Part shown: positions 34,718 to 43,584 of the stretch, piece after piece
Numbering within the stretch: the stretch's first letter is position 1
Layout of the letters: each line of letters begins with the position of its first letter
Source: CAKRPJ01 sp934376955
GTDB lineage: Bacteria > Bacillota > Clostridia > Lachnospirales > Lachnospiraceae
DNA length: 64,000 nt
NCBI GenBank assembly: GCA_934376955.1
Contig: CAKRPJ010000010.1
Coordinates: 16,430-80,429, forward strand
Direction of reading: 5' to 3'
Notes under the pieces: model-generated
Databases searched by the model: none
Seen by the model: only the letters and a program-made list of their open reading frames with translations
What the model was told of the DNA's origin: nothing
Translations under genes and position numbers: made by a program

Positions 34718-35797
34718 TTATTGATTTGTATTTCCATTATTTTCTGCCGCATTATCAGATCTGCTATTTGTTTGGTTTATTGTCGAGTTATCTGCTGCAT
34801 TTTTTCCTTTACCGGTTTTTCGCTTAAAAGGACAGCCATGAATCCCACCTTTATTCATTTTTCTTAATATAAAGAGGATAATAAGGATCAATATAAGGAT
34901 AGGCAGCCAGATCGGAAGACCGGCAGCGAGGACTACAAACAGATCCACAAGGAAGATACCCATTGCTTCCGCATTTTCAAGAAAACCATCAGAAATCCGT
35001 TCACCGACGGTTTTCGGTGAAGTGGGCGTATAATGCTTCACCTCGTGGATATAAAGATATACCGTACTGTATTGAACCTGATTGTCATAAAGTCGAAGTC
35101 TGGATTCCATGGATTCAAGCTCATAGCGGATCTCCGATAATCTTGCTTCAAGGGCGATCACAGAATCAAGGCTGTCGGCTTTTTCCAAAAGCGCCCAGAT
35201 CCGATCCTGTTCCATAGTGAGTGTTTTTTTTCGGCTTTCAAGATCACTGTACTGCAAGGTGACGTCTTCGGTAGTCTCGGACTTATTTGTCACATTTCCG
35301 CCTTCCTCCACCTGACCGACAAACTGATCCAGCTTGTCAGAGGGCACACGGACCGTCATCGATGCATAACGCGGATTCTGAATATTATTGCGCAAGGTAC
35401 TGCTGCCGGAGATATCGGTCTGCTCAATGTAGCCGGACAGAGCAGAAATTCCATTCTGAAGGGATTTCATGAGCTCATCAAAGGTATCTGTTTCTACTGT
35501 AAGATTTACAGTACGGATGAGCTTTCTGCCATAGGTTTCCGGAACCTGCTCTGAGCTGTTTTTCGCTCCCTCTGTTTTTAGCTGACCGCCTCCGCTGTCA
35601 TATTCTGCATCCCTGGGGCTTTCGTCATATAGTGAGGAAGAATTGAAGCCGTACTCTCCGGAAGCAGCAGCTGTTTCTTCTATATAAGAAAGTGAGCTTC
35701 CTCCTGTTGCTTTTGAGGCTCCGCACCCGGAAAGCGAGAGGGCTGAGGCAAGCAGCAGCGAAATAAGGGGCATCGAATGTCTTAGATTTTTTTTCAT
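34718..35797 (-). CDS. DUF4349 lipoprotein
   Basis: 359 residues. A signal peptide ends in the lipobox LSLSGC (Cys near residue 26), so the protein should be lipid-anchored on the outer face of the membrane. The middle (RKLIRTVNLTVETDTFDELM, then VTVRVPSDKLDQFVGQVE-like TVRVPSDKLDQFVGQVE and a coiled-coil stretch around LESRKKTLTMEQDRIWALLEK) matches DUF4349. Near the C-terminus is a membrane segment (LPIWLPILILILIILFIL) followed by basic and Asn/Gln-rich residues. Function unknown for the family. RBS AAAGGAG. It lies 43 bases downstream of the regulator gene and is probably co-transcribed. Confidence 0.85.
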   Translation of the reverse strand: MKKNLRHSMPLISLLLASALSLSGCGASKATGGSSLSYIEETAAASGEYGFNSSSLYDESPRDAEYDSGGGQLKTEGAKNSSEQVPETYGRKLIRTVNLTVETDTFDELMKSLQNGISALSGYIEQTDISGSSTLRNNIQNPRYASMTVRVPSDKLDQFVGQVEEGGNVTNKSETTEDVTLQYSDLESRKKTLTMEQDRIWALLEKADSLDSVIALEARLSEIRYELESMESRLRLYDNQVQYSTVYLYIHEVKHYTPTSPKTVGERISDGFLENAEAMGIFLVDLFVVLAAGLPIWLPILILILIILFILRKMNKGGIHGCPFKRKTGKGKNAADNSTINQTNSRSDNAAENNGNTNQ

Positions 35798-35840
35798 AAC
35801 TTACTCCTTTCTTCATCATATAATGAAATAGATTTCAGGA

Positions 35841-36821
35841 TCAGAAGGGCTTTTCAATATCGTATTCATTGATCTTATTAAATATCTGCCGCGTACTGAG
35901 AGACAATTCCCGGGAGGCGGCACTGATATTCCAGTTTGTCTGTCGGAGTGCCCATTCCAGATACTCCTTTTCACTTCTCTTTTTAAAATCCTTCCATGAG
36001 AGCAGCTCATGTGCATTATAGGTAGAGACTGGATTAACACGCTTCAGATTATAAAGGATCGGAATCCCCTCTGTTGTGATCACATGGTCTCTTGAGAGCA
36101 CAACCATACGTTCAAGAGTATTCTTAAGCTCTCTGACATTTCCGGGATAATCATAATTCATGAGGAAATCCCAGACCTTGTCTTCGATCTTGTCGATGCG
36201 GATCCCGTTTTCCTCCTGACATTTCTTAAGAAGAAACCAGATCATTCCCTCAAGATCCTCCTTGCGTTCCCTTAACGGAGGAATACGGATAACGATGGTG
36301 CTGATTCTGTAGAAAAAGTCTTCACGGAAGCTTCCGTTAATAACCTCCGTCGGAAGATCACGGCTGGTGGCGGTGATAAGGCGAAAGTCTAACACCTTGT
36401 GGTTATTTCCGCCGATACGCTCGATCTCCTTTGTCTCGATGGCACGAAGGAGCTTAACCTGAGTCGTCATACTTACATCACCGATGGCATCCAGAAAGAG
36501 GGTACCATGGTCAGCAAGCTCAAACTTTCCGATCCTTCTGCGAATCGTATCGGAAAAGATACCGGGTTCCACACCGAAAAGCTCCGGCTCCAATAGAGAT
36601 TCTGTATAACCATTACAGTTTACTGCAACAAAGGGCTTGTCGGCACGATGACTTAAGTTATGTATATACTGGGCAGCGACATCTTTTCCGGTGCCGGACT
36701 CGCCGATCAGTAAAACATTTGCATTTGACACGGCAACACGTTTGCAGTCGTGGAGCGCTCTGGCAAATGTTGGAGATTTAGTTTCAAGGAAATACGTCGA
36801 TAAAAAAGTATTGATGTCCAT
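35841..36821 (-). CDS. degenerate AAA+ sigma-54-activator-like regulator
   Basis: 326 residues: an AAA+ domain with Walker A GESGTGKD, followed by a Fis-type HTH at the C-terminus (NISAASRELSLSTRQIFNKI). It has no N-terminal sensor domain. Two key features are changed: where active sigma-54 activators have GAFTGA this protein has GIFSDT, and the Walker B LDEIGD reads LDAIGD. It therefore probably cannot drive sigma-54 RNA polymerase and may act on sigma-A promoters, as TyrR does. It is transcribed away from the grd operon, whose promoter region it shares, so it is a candidate regulator of glycine reductase. ATG 36821 with GGAAAGG upstream; an upstream in-frame start is less likely. Confidence 0.85.
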   Translation of the reverse strand: MDINTFLSTYFLETKSPTFARALHDCKRVAVSNANVLLIGESGTGKDVAAQYIHNLSHRADKPFVAVNCNGYTESLLEPELFGVEPGIFSDTIRRRIGKFELADHGTLFLDAIGDVSMTTQVKLLRAIETKEIERIGGNNHKVLDFRLITATSRDLPTEVINGSFREDFFYRISTIVIRIPPLRERKEDLEGMIWFLLKKCQEENGIRIDKIEDKVWDFLMNYDYPGNVRELKNTLERMVVLSRDHVITTEGIPILYNLKRVNPVSTYNAHELLSWKDFKKRSEKEYLEWALRQTNWNISAASRELSLSTRQIFNKINEYDIEKPF

Positions 36822-36963
36822 ATAATAAGCCTTTCCATGTTGAGTTGTTTGAAAACATACTATCACTAATTTTAGTATATGGGAATTATTCTTCAAAGTC
36901 AAGAAATTAATTTCCGCATGTTAAAAAAATATTTAACAAAAAACTCGAAATATGCTTTTCTTT

Positions 36964-36991
36964 TTGCTTGAAGTGTGGTACATTCTATATA
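36964..36991 (+). promoter_or_regulatory. candidate promoter of the grd operon
   Basis: TTGCTT (36964-36969), 16 bases, TATATA (36986-36991), 86 bases before grdX. The region from 36822 to 37077 holds no gene. I found no -24/-12 (TGGCAC-N5-TTGCA) sequence. Confidence 0.5.
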
Positions 36992-37077
36992 TAGAAATTA
37001 TCAATACAGTTAATTTCTGAAATACAAAAATATTATGGTTGAAACAGGGTATCCTGTATCAATAAAGGGTGAGCAGA

Positions 37078-37461
37078 ATGTATAAGATCATTACCAACAA
37101 TCAGCTGTGTCTGGTAAAATACGGTGACCAGATACCGGTGGAATTCCTGGAAGGAAAAAGTTATATGGATGTACTTTTGGCAGTCAGGGATCACATTCAG
37201 AAAGGCTGGAGGCTGGAAACGCATCCGATGACAGGAAGCTTAAAGCCCAATCAGACTCCTTACAAATCAATTATGGTATCAAATCTTCCGGTTGACCGTG
37301 AAGAATTTTACCAGCAGGAGGTCACGATCGAAAACGGGATCACAGCATGTAAGAAGTTTCAGTCTATTCGGCAGACGCCGGACTGGCCGGAGCATCTTCG
37401 CGAAGACTTCCGGATCGTCGATCTTTCCTTGATCGAAGGAGCAATACAAAAAATCTTGTAG
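37078..37461 (+). CDS. grdX: GrdX family protein
   Basis: 127 residues, starting MYKIITNNQLCLVKYGD. Size, position as first gene before grdE, and the internal GWRLETHPMTGSLKPNQTPYKSI segment fit GrdX, a small protein of unknown function that accompanies glycine, sarcosine and betaine reductase operons. There are no membrane segments or Cys motifs. Start chosen at ATG 37078, GGGTGA 7 bases upstream. grdE begins 27 bases downstream. Confidence 0.85.
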   Translation: MYKIITNNQLCLVKYGDQIPVEFLEGKSYMDVLLAVRDHIQKGWRLETHPMTGSLKPNQTPYKSIMVSNLPVDREEFYQQEVTIENGITACKKFQSIRQTPDWPEHLREDFRIVDLSLIEGAIQKIL

Positions 37462-37488
37462 TTTTTAAGAAAGCGGGGGAAACTAAAA

Positions 37489-38769
37489 ATGAAACTCGAA
37501 TTAGGAATCATTCCGATTAACGACATTCAGTTTGGAGCAGAATCCAAGGTGGAAAACGGGACCATCTATGTGAATGCCGACGAGTTGAGAGCCCTTATTC
37601 TTGAGGACGAGGACCTGAAATCCGTAGAGTTCGATATCGCAAGACCAGGCGAGAGCGTTCGTATCATGCCGGTCAAAGACGTTATTGAGCCTCGTGTAAA
37701 AGTTAGCGGTGAAGGTGCTATGTTCCCGGGAATCATCTCCAAGGTAGCTCCTGTCGGAAGCGGACGTACAAACGTTCTTCGCGGCAGTGCAGTAGTTACA
37801 ACTGGTAAGATCGTGGGCTTCCAGGAAGGCATTATCGACATGACAGGAGAGGGTGCTAAGTACACACCATTCTCCAAGCTCAACAACCTTGTTGTTGTTT
37901 GTGAGCCGGTAGACGGACTTGCTAAGCATGCACATGAGAAAGCAGTTCGTATGGCAGGTTTAAAGGCTGCTGACTATATTGGTAAGCTGGCTAAGGACAT
38001 CGTAGCAGAGGAGATCGAAACTTACGAGACCGTTTCCGTTAAGGAAGGAATCGAGAAGTGGCCGAATCTTCCGAGAGTTGCTTACGTTCTTATGTTACAG
38101 AGCCAGGGCCTTATGCATGATACTTATGTATATGGTGTTGATGCAAAACAGTCCCTGTCCACTATCATCATGCCGACAGAAATTATGGATGGTGCTATCA
38201 TCAGCGGTAACTGCGTATCCGCTTGCGATAAGAATACAACTTACCATCACCTGAACAATCCGGTTATCAAAGAACTGTTTGCTCAGCATGGTAAGACCAT
38301 CAACTTTGTTGGTGTTATTATCACTAACGAGAATGTATATCTGGCTGATAAGATGCGTTCTTCTGACTGGTCCGCAAAGCTTTGCGAGTGGCTCGGTGTA
38401 GACGGCGCAATCGTATCTCAGGAAGGTTTCGGTAACCCGGATACTGACCTGATCATGAACTGTAAGAAGATTGAGGGCAAGGGCGTTAAGACAGTTATCA
38501 TCACAGATGAGTACGCTGGCCGTGACGGACTTTCCCAGTCCTTAGCAGATGCTGATGCAGCAGCTAACGCTGTTGTAACCGGCGGTAATGCAAACATGGT
38601 GATCCATCTTCCGAAGTTGGACAAGGTAATCGGATATCCGGAAGTTGCGGATATCATCGCCGGCGGTTTTGACGGAAGCTTACAGGCTGACGGATCTATC
38701 GTTGCCGAGCTTCAGGTTATCACAGGCGCTACCAACGAGATGGGCTTCAATCAGTTAAGCGCTAGATAA
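37489..38769 (+). CDS. grdE: glycine reductase protein B, proprotein GrdE
   Basis: 426 residues. Precursor of the two non-selenium subunits of substrate-specific protein B; it self-cleaves at a Cys that becomes a pyruvoyl group, which forms a Schiff base with glycine. The cleavage Cys is at residue 242 in IISGNCVSACDKNTTYHH, the same position as in characterised GrdE. The products would be about 25 and 20 kDa. RBS GGGGGAAA 8 bases before the ATG. Codon choice in the grd genes is noticeably uniform (GTT, CTT, GAG), consistent with high expression. Confidence 0.96.
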   Translation: MKLELGIIPINDIQFGAESKVENGTIYVNADELRALILEDEDLKSVEFDIARPGESVRIMPVKDVIEPRVKVSGEGAMFPGIISKVAPVGSGRTNVLRGSAVVTTGKIVGFQEGIIDMTGEGAKYTPFSKLNNLVVVCEPVDGLAKHAHEKAVRMAGLKAADYIGKLAKDIVAEEIETYETVSVKEGIEKWPNLPRVAYVLMLQSQGLMHDTYVYGVDAKQSLSTIIMPTEIMDGAIISGNCVSACDKNTTYHHLNNPVIKELFAQHGKTINFVGVIITNENVYLADKMRSSDWSAKLCEWLGVDGAIVSQEGFGNPDTDLIMNCKKIEGKGVKTVIITDEYAGRDGLSQSLADADAAANAVVTGGNANMVIHLPKLDKVIGYPEVADIIAGGFDGSLQADGSIVAELQVITGATNEMGFNQLSAR

Positions 38770-38781
38770 TAGGAGGAAATG

Positions 38782-40092
38782 ATGTCAAAGTTAAGAGTTG
38801 TTCATTATATTAATCAGTTCTTCGCTAACATCGGTGGCGAGGAAAAAGCTGATTACCAGCCGGAACTCCGCGAAGGCGTAGTAGGTCCTGGACTTGCTTT
38901 TAACCAGAGCTTTGGCGAGGATGCAGAGATCGTTGCTACAGTTATCTGTGGTGACTCCTACTTCAACGAGAACGTTGATACTGCAACTGCTACAGTTCTT
39001 GAAATGATCAAGAGCCAGAATCCGGATTTAGTAATCTGCGGACCGGCATTCAACGCTGGTCGTTACGGTGTAGCTTGCGGTACTGTAGCTGCAGCCGTTA
39101 AGAAAGAAGGCATCCCGGTAATCACCGGTATGTATAAAGAGAACCCGGGCGCTGACATGTACAAGAAGGAAGTATATGTTGTTTCTACAAAGAACAGCGC
39201 TGCCGGTATGAGAGATGCTGTTAAGAAGATGGCTCCGTTAGCATTAAAGGTAGCTAGAGGAGAGGAAGTTGGTGCATCTGCTGAGGAAGGTTACCTTCCG
39301 AACGGTGTCCGCAAGAACTTCTTCGACAAGAAGCGCGGTGCTGCAAGAGCTGTTGATATGCTGGTTAAGAAATTAAGCGGCAAAGAGTTTGAGACAGAGT
39401 ACGAAATGCCGAGCTTCGACCGTGTTGAGCCGGGTAAAGCAATCGTAGATATGTCCAAGGCTAGAATCGCACTGGTTACCTCCGGTGGTATCGTACCGAA
39501 GGGCAACCCGGACCATATCGAGTCCTCCAGTGCTTCCAAGTATGGCCAGTATGATATCGAGGGAGTTACCGACCTTACAGCTGAAACTTATGAGACAGCT
39601 CACGGCGGATATGACCCGGTATATGCTAACGAAGACGCTGACCGTGTTCTTCCGGTTGACGTTATCTCTGAATTTATTAAGGAAGGAAAGATCGGCAGCC
39701 TTCACAAATATTTCTACACAACCGTAGGTAACGGTACTGCTGTAGCAAATGCGAAGCGCTTTGGCTCTGAGATCGGACAGAAATTAGTTGACGATCATGT
39801 AGACGCTGTAATCCTGACCTCTACCTGAGGAACCTGTACTCGTTGCGGTGCAACGATGGTTAAGGCAATTGAGGCTTATGGTATTCCGGTTGTCCACATT
39901 GCAACTGTAGTTCCGATTTCCCAGACAGTAGGCGCAAACCGTATTGTTCCTGCTATCGCAATTCCGCATCCGTTAGGAAACCCCGCTCTTACTCATGAGG
40001 AAGAGAAGGAAATCAGAAGAAAGATTGTAAGTAAGGCACTGGAAGCTTTACAGACCCCGGTTGAGGATCAGACTGTTTTTGAGTGGAAATAA
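38782..40092 (+). CDS. grdB: glycine reductase protein B, selenoprotein GrdB
   Basis: 436 residues when the in-frame TGA at 39826-39828 is read as selenocysteine; the frame continues smoothly with GTCTRCGATMVKAIEAYGIP to the stop at 40090-40092. The UxxCxxC arrangement is that of GrdB, whose Sec attacks the Schiff-base-activated glycine and releases ammonia. It ends with HIATVVPISQTVGANRIVPA. AGGAGG lies 5 bases before ATG 38782 and only 2 before the adjacent ATG 38779, so I prefer the second. Conventional gene calling would split it into two ORFs. Confidence 0.96.
39840..39856 (+). promoter_or_regulatory. SECIS-like hairpin of grdB
   Basis: TCGTTGC-GGT-GCAACGA, a perfect 7-bp stem 11 bases after the UGA, with G in the apical loop. 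Position and form suit the bacterial SECIS bound by SelB, encoded at 46.5 kb. Confidence 0.8.
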
Positions 40093-40105
40093 GGAGAAAC
40101 ATCTC

Positions 40106-41050
40106 ATGGATAAGATCTTTGACGTGATTGTCCTGGGTGCAGGCCCGGCAGGTTTAGCTGCCGGCCTGTACTCCGGAAGATACCGCATGTCTACCCTCAT
40201 TATTGAGAAGGCAAAAGACGGCGGCCAGATTGCTATTACAGATGAAATTGAAAACTATCCCGGACAGATCGTCGAGGGAGAGAGTGGCCCGTCTCTGATC
40301 GCTAGAATGACAGCTCAGGCTGAGAAATTCGGCGCAGAGAGAGCAAGTGATACAATCAACAAGGTTGAGATCGATGGACCGATCAAGACTCTTTACGGAA
40401 CAAAGGATACTTACAAGTGTAAGTGCCTTATCGTAGCAACAGGTGCTTTCCCGCGTCCGATCGGATGCAAACGGGAAGGTGAGTTCATGGGTAAGGGAGT
40501 TTCCTTCTGTGCTACCTGTGATGCTAACTTCTTTGAAGACTTTGAAGTATATGTAGTTGGCGGCGGCGATTCTGCTGTTGAGGAAGCTATGTATTTGACA
40601 AAGTTTGCAAGAAAAGTTACAATTATCCATAGAAGAAATGAGCTTCGTGCTGCCAAGTCCATTCAGGAGAAGGCATTCAAGAACCCGAAACTTCATTTCA
40701 TGTGGGATACGGTTGTTGAGGAGCTTCACGGCGATGGCCTCTTAAGCGGTATGACCGTTAAGAACGTTAAGACCGGTGAGCTTACAAGAATCGACGCAGA
40801 TCCGGATGACGGCATGTTTGGTCTGTTTGGCTTTATCGGATACAATCCGAGAAGCGAGCTTTTCCAGGGTATGCTGGATATGGAGAACGGATATATTAAG
40901 ACTGATGCAAATATGCACACCAACATTCCGGGTGTATTTGCTGCCGGCGATATCCGCGTAAAGAGCCTGCGTCAGGTTGTAACTGCTGCCGCTGATGGTG
41001 CAATTGCTGCACAGCAGGCAGAAAAGTACATTTCCGAGCATGAGGCATAA
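40106..41050 (+). CDS. trxB: thioredoxin reductase (grd-associated)
   Basis: 314 residues: FAD site VIVLGAGPAGLAAGLYSGRY, redox-active CATC in SFCATCDANFFED, NAD(P)H site VVGGGDSAVEEAM and the closing GVFAAGDIRVKSLRQVVTAA. It passes electrons from NAD(P)H to the adjacent thioredoxin, which re-reduces the oxidised selenoprotein A. The dinucleotide-binding loop GGGDSAVEEA is followed by IIHRRNELRA, which usually indicates NADPH. RBS AAGGAG 9 bases before ATG 40106. Confidence 0.95.
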   Translation: MDKIFDVIVLGAGPAGLAAGLYSGRYRMSTLIIEKAKDGGQIAITDEIENYPGQIVEGESGPSLIARMTAQAEKFGAERASDTINKVEIDGPIKTLYGTKDTYKCKCLIVATGAFPRPIGCKREGEFMGKGVSFCATCDANFFEDFEVYVVGGGDSAVEEAMYLTKFARKVTIIHRRNELRAAKSIQEKAFKNPKLHFMWDTVVEELHGDGLLSGMTVKNVKTGELTRIDADPDDGMFGLFGFIGYNPRSELFQGMLDMENGYIKTDANMHTNIPGVFAAGDIRVKSLRQVVTAAADGAIAAQQAEKYISEHEA

Positions 41051-41088
41051 TTCTTTTAAATAATATCTTTAGAAAGGGTGTCTTAGTT

Positions 41089-41409
41089 ATGGTAGAATTA
41101 ACAAAGGAAAACTTTACAGCTGAAGTATTAGAAGCAGAGGGAACAGTTCTCGTAGATTTCTACGGCGACGGCTGTGTTCCGTGCCAGGCACTTATGCCGC
41201 ACGTACATGCAATGGAAGATGTTTACGGAAAGCAGATCAAATTTACATCTCTCAACACCACAAAGGCTCGTCGTCTGGCTATCGGCCAGAAGATCCTCGG
41301 CCTTCCGGTTATCGCTCTTTATAAGAACGGCGAGAAGATCGCAGAGTGTGTAAAGGATGACGCCACCGTAGAAAACATTGAGGCAATGATCAAGTCTCAT
41401 CTTGAATAA
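41089..41409 (+). CDS. trxA: thioredoxin with atypical GCVPC site
   Basis: 106 residues with a thioredoxin fold, but the canonical WCGPC is replaced by GCVPC (FYGDGCVPCQALMPH). This variant is the one described for thioredoxins encoded inside glycine reductase operons, for example Eubacterium acidaminophilum. The cis-Pro is present (LGLPVIALYK). It reduces the selenide-sulfide of GrdA after each turnover. It is 38 bases after trxB and 62 before grdA; RBS AAAGGGTG. Confidence 0.94.
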   Translation: MVELTKENFTAEVLEAEGTVLVDFYGDGCVPCQALMPHVHAMEDVYGKQIKFTSLNTTKARRLAIGQKILGLPVIALYKNGEKIAECVKDDATVENIEAMIKSHLE

Positions 41410-41471
41410 GGGCATATTGGACGATAAGTCCATTGCTATATATCTAAATAAAATAAGGAGGAAACGATGCT

Positions 41472-41945
41472 ATGGCTATTCTTGATGGCAAGAAAGTAAT
41501 TATCATTGGAGACCGTGACGGTATCCCGGGACCAGCCATTGAAGCTTGTGCGAAGACAGCCGGAGCAGATGTAGTATACTCTTCTACTGAATGCTTTGTC
41601 TGAACATCCGCAGGTGCTATGGATCTGGAGAACCAGAAGAGAGTTAAAGATCTCGCAGAAAAATACGGCCCGGAGAACGTTGTTGTTCTTCTCGGTGCTG
41701 CAGAGGGTGAGGCTGCTGGCTTAGCAGCTGAGACTGTTACTGCAGGAGATCCGACTTTCGCAGGTCCATTAGCAGGAGTCCAGTTGGGACTGACTGTATA
41801 TCACATTTGTGAGGATGAAATCAAAGCTGAAGTTGATCCTGGTGTTTACGACGAGCAGATCAGTATGATGGAGATGGTTATGGATGTTGATGATATTCAT
41901 AACGAGATGTCTTCTGTCCGCGACGAGTTCTGTAAATACCTGTAA
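41472..41945 (+). CDS. grdA: glycine reductase selenoprotein A
   Basis: 157 residues once the TGA at 41601-41603 is read as selenocysteine (residue 44): MAILDGKKVIIIGDRDGIPG, then CFVU, then TSAGAMDLENQKRVKDLAEKYG. The CxxU pair accepts the carboxymethyl group from protein B and ends as a selenide-sulfide bridge after transfer to GrdCD. Length and Sec position match known GrdA. AAGGAG is 11 bases before ATG 41472; another ATG at 41467 is out of frame and closes after ten codons. Confidence 0.96.
41606..41624 (+). promoter_or_regulatory. SECIS-like hairpin of grdA (weak)
   Basis: ATCCG/TGGAT (with one G-U) around a loop containing GGTGC, starting 2 bases after the UGA. It is shorter than the grdB stem and was found by eye only. 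Confidence 0.4.
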
Positions 41946-41954
41946 CAAGGTGGA

Positions 41955-41983
41955 GGGGCGCTGTTCGCGGCGCCCCATTTTTT
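41955..41983 (+). terminator. terminator between grdA and grdC
   Basis: GGGGCGC pairs with GCGCCCC around TGTTCGCG, followed by ATTTTTT. It is expected to reduce read-through so that upstream grd genes exceed grdCD. Confidence 0.85.
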
Positions 41984-42004
41984 AAAATTTACGAGGTGTG
42001 TTTC

Positions 42005-43558
42005 ATGAACGGGTATCCAGTACTTAAAGGGGCCAGCTATACACTGGCAATTACACCGGATATGGTAATCCATAACGGTACTACACAGACCACAGAAATG
42101 ATCGTTAATCCGGAGTCCGAATATTTAAAGGAGCTCCCGAGCCATTTAAGAAGCTTTGAGGACGCTGTGTCCTACATTCCGAACCAGGTATATATCGGCA
42201 ATGCGAAGCCGGCAGATCTTGCTGCAACCGCATTCCCGTTTTATGATAAAAAGTGGGAGAATGCATCCCGCGATGGTAAATATGGCCAGATCATGCCGGA
42301 GGATGAGTTCTACGGACTGATCCAGATCTGTGACGTATTTGAACTGGTAATGCTTGAAAAAGACTTTGCCGTTGCTGTAAAAGCGAAACTGACTGCACAG
42401 GATCTTTTAAAAGAGGATCAGCTTGCAGTTCTCGATAAAAACGACAGCTCAGAGGCTGATATCAAGGCCCTTGTAGAAGGCGAGCACGCTGAGCCGTTAT
42501 ACTATGATCACAAGCTCGTTGGCGCTGTTAAGCGTGCTCACGACGTTGACGTTAACCTTTCCGCACACGTTATGCTTGAGAACCTTGTAACAAAGGCTTC
42601 CAATGTACTTTCTCTTATCGAGCTGGTTAAAAAGGCCGGCGTTAACCCGGATGAGGTTGACTACGTTATCGACTGCTGTGAGGAAGCGTGTGGTGATATG
42701 AACCAGCGTGGCGGCGGAAACTTCGCTAAGGCTGCTGCTGAGATCGCAGGCTTTACCCATGCTACAGGCTCTGATGTACGTGGCTTCTGTGCAGGACCGG
42801 CTCACGCAATGTTACATGCAGCTGCTCTTGTAAAAGCCGGCACATTTAAGAACGTTGTTGTTACCGCCGGTGGTTGTACCGCAAAGCTTGGTATGAATGG
42901 TAAGGATCATGTTAAGAAGGGTCTGCCGATCCTTGAGGATGCTATCGCAGGCTTCTCCGTATTAATAAGTGCTGATGACGGTGTTAACCCGCAGATCCGC
43001 ACAGATATCATCGGAAGACATACGATCGGAACCGGATCTGCTCCGCAGAACGTAATCGGCGCCCTCGTTGCTGATCCGCTTGAGCATGCTGGCCTTTTAA
43101 TGACTGATATCGACAAATACTCTCCGGAAATGCAGAACCCGGATATCACAAAACCGGCCGGAGCAGGTGATGTTCCGGAGGCTAACTACAAGATGATCGC
43201 TGCCCTTGCAGTTAAGAAGGGTCAGATTGCTCGTACAGACATTGCAAACTTCGTTAAAGATCACGGTATGACAGGATGGGCTCCGACACAGGGTCATATT
43301 CCGTCTGGTGTTCCGTATATCGGACCGCTTCGTGAGGAAGTTCTTGCAGGAGAGACAAAGCGTGCTATGATCATCGGTAAGGGAAGTCTGTTCCTTGGAA
43401 GAATGACAAACCTGTTTGATGGTGTTTCCTTTGTTGTTCAGGCTAATGACGGTTCTGCAAGCGCTGAGGCTGCCGGAAGCTTCGATGAAGGCAAGGTAAA
43501 GGCAATGATTGGACAGGCTATGCGTGAATTCGCAAACGGCCTTCTTGGTGAAGAATAA
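42005..43558 (+). CDS. grdC: glycine reductase protein C, subunit GrdC (beta)
   Basis: 517 residues, FabH/PlsX-like condensing-enzyme relative. Segments: YPVLKGASYTLAITPDMVIHNGTTQT at the start, the central DYVIDCCEEACGDMNQRGGGNFAKA with conserved Cys, and SGVPYIGPLREEVLAG. With GrdD it cleaves the carboxymethyl-selenoether on GrdA with phosphate to give acetyl phosphate. RBS GAGGTG 8 bases before ATG 42005. It is the first gene after the internal terminator. Confidence 0.95.
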   Translation: MNGYPVLKGASYTLAITPDMVIHNGTTQTTEMIVNPESEYLKELPSHLRSFEDAVSYIPNQVYIGNAKPADLAATAFPFYDKKWENASRDGKYGQIMPEDEFYGLIQICDVFELVMLEKDFAVAVKAKLTAQDLLKEDQLAVLDKNDSSEADIKALVEGEHAEPLYYDHKLVGAVKRAHDVDVNLSAHVMLENLVTKASNVLSLIELVKKAGVNPDEVDYVIDCCEEACGDMNQRGGGNFAKAAAEIAGFTHATGSDVRGFCAGPAHAMLHAAALVKAGTFKNVVVTAGGCTAKLGMNGKDHVKKGLPILEDAIAGFSVLISADDGVNPQIRTDIIGRHTIGTGSAPQNVIGALVADPLEHAGLLMTDIDKYSPEMQNPDITKPAGAGDVPEANYKMIAALAVKKGQIARTDIANFVKDHGMTGWAPTQGHIPSGVPYIGPLREEVLAGETKRAMIIGKGSLFLGRMTNLFDGVSFVVQANDGSASAEAAGSFDEGKVKAMIGQAMREFANGLLGEE

Positions 43559-43584
43559 TCTGCAGCAGAAAGGACAGGTGCGTT

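Noticed and set aside
36822..37077. Sigma-54 (-24/-12) promoter before grdX
   Set aside because: No TGGCAC-N5-TTGCA-like sequence found; TGGTACATTCTATA lacks the -12 element.
38779..39828. GrdB as a truncated pseudogene plus a separate downstream ORF
   Set aside because: Family sequence continues without a break through the TGA, the SECIS hairpin is present and selA, selB and selC follow.
41467..41499. ATG at 41467 as start of grdA
   Set aside because: It is in another frame and closes after ten codons; ATG 41472 gives the GrdA N-terminus.
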